A DNA stretch of 6,999 nucleotides from the NCBI GenBank assembly GCA_003529305.1, contig DPWC01000231.1:1-6999 (forward strand). The letters run 5' to 3'. The notes under the pieces were generated by a model, which saw only the letters and a list, made by a program, of their open reading frames with translations, made no database searches and was not told the DNA's origin. How positions within the stretch are numbered: position 1 is the stretch's first letter; every line of letters starts with the position of its first letter. Below are positions 1 to 6,183 of this stretch, in pieces. The translations under genes were made by a program, and so were the position numbers. Origin of the DNA: Actinomycetota bacterium. Lineage in GTDB: Bacteria > Actinomycetota > Actinomycetes > UBA12327.

Positions 1-129
1 GATTCGCGGCTGCGACCGAGGTGGCTGCCTGCCATGTATCCCAGGCTTGCCGAATGGCGCGCCGTGCGGGACGACATGGACCCCCACGGGGTCTTCGTCT
101 CAGACCAGTTCAGGAGACTGCAGCCATGA
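1..129 (+). CDS. dprE1: DprE1, decaprenylphosphoryl-beta-D-ribose 2'-oxidase, C-terminal fragment
   Basis: Only the last 42 codons are present; the gene enters from the left edge and ends at TGA 127-129. The frame reads DSRLRP at the start, then MYPRLAEWRAVRDDMDPHG, then VFVSDQFRRLQP. From memory of the family, this matches the conserved C-terminus of the mycobacterial FAD-dependent oxidase DprE1 (tyrosine-proline-arginine-leucine, a tryptophan-arginine pair, then aspartate-proline-x-glycine-valine-phenylalanine). DprE1 oxidises the 2'-hydroxyl of decaprenylphosphoryl-ribose to the keto intermediate, the first half of the epimerisation that gives DPA. The identification is strengthened by the next gene, a DprE2 homologue whose ATG overlaps this stop codon, as expected for a translationally coupled pair. 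The FAD-binding domain and active site lie outside the window, so catalytic competence cannot be judged. Confidence 0.88.
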   Translation, partial: DSRLRPRWLPAMYPRLAEWRAVRDDMDPHGVFVSDQFRRLQP

Positions 130-881
130 TCGATGCTTTGGGGAATCCGCAATCGGTGCTGCTGCTCGGCGGCACCAGCGATATCGGACTGGCCATCGTG
201 CGCGCTTTCGATCCTGCCCGTCTACAACGAGTGGTGCTCGCCGGTCGCACGGCATCGGCGTTGGAGACCTCCGCGGCAGCTCTGAGTGTGCCGCGAGACT
301 CTGTTGCTACCGCGGTCATGGATGTGGAACTTGCCTCATCCCAAGATGCCGCTGTCAGCGCGGCCTTTGACAACGGTGACATCGATGTCGCCGTGGTGGC
401 CGTTGGCGCCTTGGGCGAGCAGTCCGCCGACGAACGCAATCCCGATGCAGCCGCACACATCCTCAAACTCAATGGCTCTGACACCGCAGCTCTGTGCCTT
501 CGGGTGTTTCACCGCCTAGCGGCTCAGGGTCACGGCACACTTGTGGTGATCAGCAGCATTGCGGCGGTTCGACCACGACGCGCCAACTTCATTTATGGCG
601 CTGGCAAGGCAGCCCTTGATGCCTTTGCCCAAGGGCTGATCGAAATGGGGCGCGAGCAAGGAGTTGATGTAGTGCTGGTGCGGCCTGGGTTTGTCCGCAC
701 GCGCATGACCGAGGGACTCCAAGAGGCGCCTTTTGCCGTCAGCGCGGACGAAGTCGCGCGCGACACGATCAACGCAGTGCGCCGCAAGAGATCCATCGTG
801 TACAGCCCGGCACAGGTCGGAGCGGTGGCCGCAGCCCTGAAGGTGATGCCCTCGCCACTTCTGCGCAGGATGCCGCGCTAA
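126..881 (+). CDS. dprE2: DprE2, decaprenylphosphoryl-2-keto-beta-D-erythro-pentofuranose reductase (SDR family)
   Basis: A 251-residue short-chain dehydrogenase/reductase, close to the roughly 254 residues of mycobacterial DprE2. It reduces the DprE1 keto product with NAD(P)H to decaprenylphosphoryl-arabinose, the donor for arabinogalactan and lipoarabinomannan synthesis. The N-terminus (MIDALGNPQSVLLLGGTSDI) closely resembles DprE2. The Rossmann glycine motif GGTSDIG is at residues 15-21. The catalytic residues fit the SDR tetrad: Asn116, Ser144, Tyr157 and Lys161 in YGAGK, with a conserved NFIYG context. RPGFVRTRM further on is the usual post-catalytic segment. I chose ATG 126 because it overlaps the dprE1 stop as ATGA, has AGGAG at 112-116 nine bases upstream, and gives the family's N-terminus. 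The frame is open back to position 21, but that extension overlaps dprE1 and is not family-like. The flippase gene follows after a gap of about 26 bases. Confidence 0.92.
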   Translation: MIDALGNPQSVLLLGGTSDIGLAIVRAFDPARLQRVVLAGRTASALETSAAALSVPRDSVATAVMDVELASSQDAAVSAAFDNGDIDVAVVAVGALGEQSADERNPDAAAHILKLNGSDTAALCLRVFHRLAAQGHGTLVVISSIAAVRPRRANFIYGAGKAALDAFAQGLIEMGREQGVDVVLVRPGFVRTRMTEGLQEAPFAVSADEVARDTINAVRRKRSIVYSPAQVGAVAAALKVMPSPLLRRMPR

Positions 882-907
882 GCGCGGATCATCTGGTGGG
901 CGATGAC

Positions 908-2218
908 ATGCCATCCACTGATGATCAGGGTGCCGCTGCCCTGCTGAGCGGGGCGGCGAAATCATTTACTGCTCGCGCCATCACGCTGCCAGTCATCGCG
1001 GTAGCCGGCCTCTTGGTCACCCGCGTGGTGATCGATGCCCTCGGCAGCGATGGCTACGCCTCCTATGCCCTCATCGTTGGCCTGGCCTCACTGGTTCCGT
1101 TTCTTGATCTCGGTCTAGGCGCGGCCGTCACTGATGCTGTAGCGCGGCACGCCACCAGTGACCCCGTGGACACCGCAGCGGTGCTTCGAAGAAGTCAGCG
1201 CATCCTGGTGGGAGTCGGCGTCGGTATCGCCATCGCTGCCTGGCTCTTGGCAGCATTCGGCATCTGGCACCTGGTTTTAGGAGTCAGCGCCAACAGTTCC
1301 GTGGAGATTGCGGCGGCTGTCGGGTTCACCTTCTTTGGCGCTGGCCTCCCACTGTCTCTGGGAGCGCGAGTTCTGCAGGGTCTGGGCCGAAATCATCTCG
1401 CCGTTTCCCTGCAGTCACTGCAAGCGCTCACGGCCTTGCTCGTGGTCGCAGCGGCGGCGAGTACCTCTGCTCCATTCTGGGTATTTGTTGCTGGACCATT
1501 CTTGGGAACTTTCGTTGTCGCCGCCGCCAGTTGGGCATTAGCCCGTCGATCACTGCAGAGCCTGAATCCTTCGACTGCACCCGCACAAAATGCGCCGCCG
1601 CAGTCTCCCACCATCGCTTTATACGCGGTACCGATGCTCATCATCGCCCTCGCCGAACCGGTGGCGTGGCAGGCCGACCGCATCATCTTGAGTCACGCTT
1701 CGACGCTGAACGCGGTAGCGCAGTACTCCTTGGTCTTTGCTCTGTTCGGCCCGCTGAATTCCCTGATCGCCGCCTCAGGTGGAAGCCTGTGGCCGGTCTT
1801 TGCTCGTCGGCGCACTGTGGGCGCGGTCACCAGTGGTGATGTGGCCCGCACTACCGCAGGCTTTGCCGGAGTCGGACTGCTGCTCTCAGCTGCGATGATC
1901 CTGATTGGTCCTCTACTAGTGAGATTCATGGCGCGCGATGCTGTTGAGGTGCCGTGGCAACTGTTCTGGTCGTTCGCCGCACTGCTACTCCTGGTTGCCA
2001 TGTGGATCCCCACGGGCATGGTGCTGACAGATCCACAAGGACTACGCATTCAAGCCGGGCTGGTCATCGGACAGGTGATCATCAACATTCCACTGTCCAT
2101 CGCGCTTGCAGCACGCTGGGGCGCTATCGGACCGGTGGTTGCCTCAGCGGTGGCCATTGCCGTCAGCAACTGTGTGGGGTGGTTGATATTTTCCGTGCGT
2201 CGGTCAACTAACCCATGA
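908..2218 (+). CDS. Wzx/MVF-like polysaccharide flippase, 12 predicted membrane helices
   Basis: A 436-residue, very hydrophobic protein. By eye I count 12 membrane segments, starting near residues 18-40 and ending with AIGPVVASAVAIAVSNCVGW and a short basic tail. Length, helix number and the early GLASLVPFLDLGLGAAV segment (hydrophobic, Asp-Leu-Gly-Leu-Gly) fit the oligosaccharide flippase (Wzx/PST) branch of the MVF superfamily, which moves polyprenyl-linked sugars across the cytoplasmic membrane. It lies about 26 bases downstream of dprE2 on the same strand, so co-transcription with the DPA genes is likely; I see no terminator between them. I chose ATG 908, preceded by GGTGGG at 895-900 with a 7-base spacer. 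An in-frame GTG at 896 would add four residues and is a fair alternative. The substrate cannot be read from sequence: DPA, a lipid-linked oligosaccharide or a teichoic/capsular unit are all possible. Confidence 0.8.
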   Translation: MPSTDDQGAAALLSGAAKSFTARAITLPVIAVAGLLVTRVVIDALGSDGYASYALIVGLASLVPFLDLGLGAAVTDAVARHATSDPVDTAAVLRRSQRILVGVGVGIAIAAWLLAAFGIWHLVLGVSANSSVEIAAAVGFTFFGAGLPLSLGARVLQGLGRNHLAVSLQSLQALTALLVVAAAASTSAPFWVFVAGPFLGTFVVAAASWALARRSLQSLNPSTAPAQNAPPQSPTIALYAVPMLIIALAEPVAWQADRIILSHASTLNAVAQYSLVFALFGPLNSLIAASGGSLWPVFARRRTVGAVTSGDVARTTAGFAGVGLLLSAAMILIGPLLVRFMARDAVEVPWQLFWSFAALLLLVAMWIPTGMVLTDPQGLRIQAGLVIGQVIINIPLSIALAARWGAIGPVVASAVAIAVSNCVGWLIFSVRRSTNP

Positions 2219-3521
2219 AAGTGCGCCAGATTGTTGCCACAGGGGTGATTTGGACATACGCCTGCCAGTAGGCAGGAGGCACAGCCATCAGCGGTGCCAG
2301 AAGAACCCAAAGAAGCGGGCGCCGGACGGCCCACTGAAAGTATTGGTTCATCACGGCGACGGCGCGGCCGAGATGATTCCGCTGCGCCAACCATGTGTGC
2401 ACGCTCTTCATTGCCCCATTAAGCAAAAGCGAAGTCGGCTGCTTCTCGGCAAAAAGCAGGATTGCAGTACTTAGGGCAACCCACATGAAAATCCATCGTC
2501 CGTAGTCCACGCCAATGACGAACAGCGGAAGCAAGCTTGCCAATCCGAGAAGGTAGGCACAGGCGATCTGCGAGATTTCCCAAGGCATTGCCTTGGGCGA
2601 GTTGAGCTCTGCCCTCACCGATCTTCGCGCTGCTGCTACTAAGGCAACCGAGACAATCACCACAATCATGATGGTCAGTGGCCAAGCGAGGAGTGCTGGA
2701 ATGTGATAGCTAACGACCTTTAGTGACCCCTTAGTGATGTCAAAGCCCCGAGACACAGTCCATGTCAAGCTCTCTACGGCGGCTTGCGGACCACTCCCCG
2801 GCAGCACAGGTGGCACAAAGCCATCGTCAGGCAACGGTACCGCCCGCCACGACCGCCAAATCGCTTCTGCCTGAACGCTCGATCCCTTGTTTACGACGAC
2901 AGCGGCGGTGGTCAGGAATGTTGGCGACCACAGAGTACCTACTCGGACTATTGACTGACTGATGCGCAGATCATCGCTGCGAAGCTTGCTCACCGCCAAC
3001 GCCACGATGGGAATGACTCCCACGAATATGAACATCTCGTGCGTGAGAATTCCTACGATGCACAGCACATTGAGCAGCACTATCCGCTGCCATGACAATC
3101 GACCGCGCATGGTCACCAGGCACGCGATTAGAAGCAACACGAGCAAGGTGTCTTTGCGCAACCACTCGTTGGATAGAAATGGAAACCCGAGAAAGAACGG
3201 CATGGGTGCAAGAACAAGGGGGACTCCTGCGCGCAGAAGTCCTGTCACAAATACTGCGATAAGTGCGGCAGCACAACTCAGGGAAACAGCGATAAGCGTT
3301 ATGTAAACCGGCACTCCCCACCGGTCGTGAACCTGCCAAAAAATCTCTCCCCAGAATCCACGACGGACGAAGCCGCCCCTGTAACTAATCAGCCATTCAC
3401 TAATCTGCCAACTCGCGCGTCCATAACCAACCAGCAGCTGTTCCCGCAGAGCGCAGCCAGCAGCAATCCAGAGGACTGCGCTTATTCCGACTTGTAGAGC
3501 CCGTCCGCCTCGTGAGGACAT
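2208..3521 (-). CDS. Polytopic membrane protein of unknown function, probably in envelope glycan assembly
   Basis: A 437-residue protein with about 10 hydrophobic segments and a larger, probably extracytoplasmic, loop around residues 210-265. I do not recognise a named family. The polar motifs stand out against the hydrophobic background: EWLISYRGGFVRRGFWGE (residues 42-59), Arg-Lys-Asp at 122-124, His-Glu at 161-162 between helices, and Gly-Val-Asp-Tyr-Gly-Arg-Trp at 337-343. I recall similar motifs in uncharacterised membrane proteins of polysaccharide clusters, but cannot verify this here. They suggest an enzyme acting on a lipid-linked sugar rather than a simple anchor. I chose ATG 3521-3519 because GGAGG lies 10 bases upstream. 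An adjacent GTG (3524-3522) has a 7-base spacer and is nearly equivalent. A start at 3599 adds 26 basic, non-hydrophobic residues and would consume most of the divergent promoter region. The 3' end overlaps the flippase gene tail-to-tail by 11 bases. Confidence 0.7.
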   Translation of the reverse strand: MSSRGGRALQVGISAVLWIAAGCALREQLLVGYGRASWQISEWLISYRGGFVRRGFWGEIFWQVHDRWGVPVYITLIAVSLSCAAALIAVFVTGLLRAGVPLVLAPMPFFLGFPFLSNEWLRKDTLLVLLLIACLVTMRGRLSWQRIVLLNVLCIVGILTHEMFIFVGVIPIVALAVSKLRSDDLRISQSIVRVGTLWSPTFLTTAAVVVNKGSSVQAEAIWRSWRAVPLPDDGFVPPVLPGSGPQAAVESLTWTVSRGFDITKGSLKVVSYHIPALLAWPLTIMIVVIVSVALVAAARRSVRAELNSPKAMPWEISQIACAYLLGLASLLPLFVIGVDYGRWIFMWVALSTAILLFAEKQPTSLLLNGAMKSVHTWLAQRNHLGRAVAVMNQYFQWAVRRPLLWVLLAPLMAVPPAYWQAYVQITPVATIWRTFMG

Positions 3522-3622
3522 CACCAGCGGTCCTCCAGTCCAGCCTTGAACTTGAACACCAGGATTTTTTTCGTGCGCTGGCCGTCTACGATGTTTCAAG
3601 CATAGATGGAGGCAGCACCCAT
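3522..3622. promoter_or_regulatory. Divergent intergenic region, likely promoters for both flanking membrane-protein genes
   Basis: This 101-base space separates two divergently read genes, so it should hold both promoters. Ribosome binding sites are clear at both ends: GGAGG on the minus strand at 3532-3536 and GGAGG on the plus strand at 3608-3612, each 10 bases from its ATG. TACGAT at 3587-3592 could be a plus-strand -10 box, but no -35 element sits at a proper distance, so no promoter is assigned. A run of seven T lies at 3565-3571. Three CTTGAA hexamers are listed separately. Confidence 0.45.
3545..3600. repeat. Three CTTGAA hexamers: two tandem, one inverted
   Basis: CTTGAA occurs at 3545-3550 and again directly adjoining at 3551-3556, giving TTGAACTTGAAC. 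Its reverse complement TTCAAG is at 3595-3600. All three lie in the divergent intergenic region. This could be a small operator array or a coincidence; nothing in the sequence decides which. Confidence 0.35.
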
Positions 3623-5434
3623 ATGGGTACTTTGACGAGAACTTTGAAGGAACATCGATTCTTCATCGCACTACTCCTTGCCGGCGTGGCATTGCGCCTT
3701 CTCTGTCTCGTTGCCTACCGGAGTGCACTGATGTTCTACGGGGACTCGTACTTTTACATCGCATCTGCTCAGCGCGGGGCGCCACTCCCGGAACGCCCGT
3801 TCATGTATCCGGCTGCGCTCAGAGCTCTTTCACATTTCGGCGACCTGTCACTCGTTGTCACGGTGCAACACCTCTTGGGCGCCCTGATGGCTTGCGCCAT
3901 CTATGTCGCCCTCTACCGTCGAGGGGTTCGCCGCTGGCTTGCCGCTCTAGGCGCGGCGCCGATTCTTCTCGATGCCTACATCCTGCAACTTGAGTCACAG
4001 ATCATGACCGAAGCAATGTTCACGGCCCTCGTCGTAGGGGCTTGTTTGCTGCTCATCAGACCCGCCCCAACTTGGCGTACTGCCGGAGTTGCAGGAATCC
4101 TGCTATCGGGTGCGGTACTGACACGAAGCGTAGCTATCTCTTTGGTCGCATTAGCCGCGCTTTACCTGGTCGTTCGCCGAAGTCCTCGCATCATGGTCGC
4201 GACGTTCGCCCTTGGCTTCATCGTGCCTTCCATGATCTATGTCGTTGGATTCTCGCAGGCCTACGGATCGTTCGGTGCCAAGGATGCTTTCGGACGCTTC
4301 CTCTACGCGAAAGTGATCAATTTTGCTGACTGCAGAGTGGTCGATCTATCGCCTCGTGAACAACTCCTCTGTGACTCACGGCCACCAGATCAGAGGCCGA
4401 ACGCGAATTTCTACCTCTGGGATCCCAAGGGAAACTTCCGTCAACTAGATGGCGAAGTGGCGACCAATGATCGATTGGCCCGCACTTTTGCTCTGAAGGT
4501 GATTCGGGCGCAACCACTGACATATACGCGATTCGTCATGCAGGATTTTGTGCATTATTTTGCCCCCGGTCATCCGATTTATAAGACGAGTGCCCCAATC
4601 GATCCCTGGGAATTTCCCACCCGTGTTGCCGATCCTGTAGCCACTATCGCCGTCAACCACAACGACATACAAGGCAATCCAGTCCAACCCTCCGTCAACA
4701 GAAGTGCCGCGCAGTGGCTCCGGGCATACCAGCAGTTCTTCTATGTTCCAGGACCTTTCCTACTCACCTGCCTCGTTACCTCGATCATCGCGTTCATCCG
4801 CCGCCGCAAACAGGGCGGCTGGGAAGCCCTGTTTCTCACATTGAGTGGATTCGCATTGTTGATTCCTCCTGCATTTGTGATCTTCGAATATCGGTACTTG
4901 TTTCCAACCATTCCCCTTTTCGTGGCGGGCGGAGCCATTGCCCTCAACTCCCTTATCACCCAGCCACCCCCCGTAGGTCCCCCCGGTCCACCTACAACCA
5001 TGGGGACAGGGCGACCAGAAACGGCGAAATTCCTCGCACTTGTCTCATCGATTGTCGTTGTCTCTCTCCTGATCATTTTTTGCCCTCTGAGAGTCAATCT
5101 CCTCTACGCCAGATACGCCGGCGATCCAAAGGCAGAGATCGGCTGGTTGGGGCCCTGGCTCACAGCGCCAACGCAGGTGGACTTTGGCAGGGAGCGTGGC
5201 CTGCGCGTTGAGTATGTAGGGGGTTGGATGGTGGAAGGTCCTGCTGGCGCTTTCGCTGTGCCGACGCCGTTTGTCACTGCGATACTTAAGGGTGGCGGAT
5301 TTAGCACTATCGGCTACCCCACTGAGGAACGTCAATTAGGCCGGGATCGAATGATCCAGAGATTCTCCCGTGCCACTCTGATCCAAGAGGGCAAGGGCCA
5401 AGCGGCGATCTGCCCGCCGACTTCGTGTAAATAG
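3623..5434 (+). CDS. GT-C-like membrane glycosyltransferase with C-terminal LGFP-like repeats
   Basis: A 603-residue protein with about 11 membrane segments (first near 11-31, last near 470-487). GT-C hallmarks are an Asp in the first extracytoplasmic loop (FYGDSYFYIASAQ, Asp41), followed by a proline-rich PERPFMYP stretch; a Glu-containing LESQIMTEAMF segment (123-133); and FEYRYLFPTIP (421-431). Such enzymes use polyprenyl-phosphate sugars outside the membrane. Residues of about 212-377 form a large extracytoplasmic region with Cys237 and Cys250, possibly disulfide-bonded. A proline-rich linker (448-459) precedes the last helix. After it, residues 504-596 resemble two LGFP wall-binding repeats: a degenerate one beginning AEIGWLG and a clearer one with GGGFSTIGYPTEERQLGR followed by IQRFSRATLIQ. 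The protein ends CPPTSCK. I chose ATG 3623 for its GGAGG at 3608-3612 and N-terminal helix; the frame stays open upstream to 3512 but without a membrane-like sequence. The acceptor and donor are unknown. Confidence 0.75.
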   Translation: MGTLTRTLKEHRFFIALLLAGVALRLLCLVAYRSALMFYGDSYFYIASAQRGAPLPERPFMYPAALRALSHFGDLSLVVTVQHLLGALMACAIYVALYRRGVRRWLAALGAAPILLDAYILQLESQIMTEAMFTALVVGACLLLIRPAPTWRTAGVAGILLSGAVLTRSVAISLVALAALYLVVRRSPRIMVATFALGFIVPSMIYVVGFSQAYGSFGAKDAFGRFLYAKVINFADCRVVDLSPREQLLCDSRPPDQRPNANFYLWDPKGNFRQLDGEVATNDRLARTFALKVIRAQPLTYTRFVMQDFVHYFAPGHPIYKTSAPIDPWEFPTRVADPVATIAVNHNDIQGNPVQPSVNRSAAQWLRAYQQFFYVPGPFLLTCLVTSIIAFIRRRKQGGWEALFLTLSGFALLIPPAFVIFEYRYLFPTIPLFVAGGAIALNSLITQPPPVGPPGPPTTMGTGRPETAKFLALVSSIVVVSLLIIFCPLRVNLLYARYAGDPKAEIGWLGPWLTAPTQVDFGRERGLRVEYVGGWMVEGPAGAFAVPTPFVTAILKGGGFSTIGYPTEERQLGRDRMIQRFSRATLIQEGKGQAAICPPTSCK

Positions 5435-5454
5435 GTGCGCGACCCAAAAAACAT

Positions 5455-6174
5455 CTAATCCGGCCTGACGAAGACTCCATTGACTTGGAGCATCTGTCGG
5501 GTATTCCGATCCACAAATTCCGGTTCAATCCACCAGAGTCGAAACCCGAGGTTTTCAATCTTCGTAAGCAGTTCGTGAAAGAGCATTTGTCCGGAGTAGA
5601 GCTCGACAAGAGACATCTCGACGGAGAGAACTCTTACTTGCTTGCTCATACTTCCTAGCCCATCAAGAACCTGGGACTCATATCCTTGAGTGTCAATTTT
5701 GAGCAAGACTCGGCCATCTTCCGCGTCAAATTGCGAGTCAAATCTTGCAACATGAACCTTCTCTTCCCCAACCGTGACAGATTCCGGGGCTGATTGCAGG
5801 TGCCGCATCCCTATAGGAAGGAGTGACGAGCTCCAGCTGTTGGCCGAAACATTGATCAATGTCGTACTAGCAGCATCACCTAGAGCAAGGCATCGTGCCT
5901 CCCATGCTGGGTCAGCACTCGTTCGTCGTGATAACTGATCAAAGGCTCTTTTCATGGGCTCAAAACTGACTATGCGTCCCGAATACCCGACAGCGCGCAT
6001 GGACATTGCGAATTGGCCGATATTGGCACCAACATCAACCACAACATCGATCTTGTGGCTTGCGCAAAGCATCTGCAATGTGAGTTCAAGGTCGCGCGCT
6101 GGGTACTTCCGCAGGTCCAGACCAAAGGCTTGGAAGGCAGCCTTCGCGAGAGATCTAGCAGAGTATCGAAGCAC
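5455..6174 (-). CDS. FkbM family SAM-dependent methyltransferase
   Basis: A 239-residue soluble protein. It has the class I SAM-binding motif DVGANIGQFA at residues 47-56 and a Glu after strand 2 in VSFEP (Glu72), expected to bind the ribose of SAM. The family-typical LKIDTQGYE is at 158-166, and VEMSLVELYSG near 185-195. FkbM-type enzymes O-methylate small molecules or sugars; members in polysaccharide loci commonly methylate a glycan. The start is a GTG at 6174-6172 with AGGA about 8 bases upstream, inside the stop region of the preceding gene. The 9-base gap implies co-transcription and probably translational coupling with that gene. The convergent neighbour ends only 20 bases away, and the gap contains an A-run (T-run on this strand) at 5445-5450 without a convincing hairpin. 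The substrate is not evident. Confidence 0.88.
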   Translation of the reverse strand: MLRYSARSLAKAAFQAFGLDLRKYPARDLELTLQMLCASHKIDVVVDVGANIGQFAMSMRAVGYSGRIVSFEPMKRAFDQLSRRTSADPAWEARCLALGDAASTTLINVSANSWSSSLLPIGMRHLQSAPESVTVGEEKVHVARFDSQFDAEDGRVLLKIDTQGYESQVLDGLGSMSKQVRVLSVEMSLVELYSGQMLFHELLTKIENLGFRLWWIEPEFVDRNTRQMLQVNGVFVRPD

Positions 6175-6183
6175 AAAGAATTC

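Noticed and set aside
21..125. 35-residue N-terminal extension of the DprE2 reading frame
   Set aside because: It overlaps the dprE1 coding sequence in another frame, is not like the SDR N-terminus, and ATG 126 has both a ribosome binding site and the ATGA overlap.
2261..2276. Perfect hairpin CCTGCC-AGTA-GGCAGG, considered as a terminator
   Set aside because: It lies inside the coding region of the minus-strand membrane protein, has only a 6-base stem and is followed by no T-run on either strand.
3522..3599. Upstream ATG at 3599 for the minus-strand membrane protein
   Set aside because: It would add a non-hydrophobic 26-residue leader and use up most of the divergent promoter region; the GGAGG-preceded ATG at 3521 is better.
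3512..3622. Upstream GTG at 3512 for the GT-C protein
   Set aside because: The added 37 residues are not membrane-like and overlap the opposite gene's start; ATG 3623 has GGAGG 10 bases upstream.
4714..5211. 165-codon plus-strand open frame
   Set aside because: It is an out-of-frame shadow of the GT-C gene with no recognisable motif.
5435..5454. Possible bidirectional terminator between the convergent GT-C and methyltransferase genes
   Set aside because: There is an A6/T6 run at 5445-5450, but I could not find a stable hairpin beside it.
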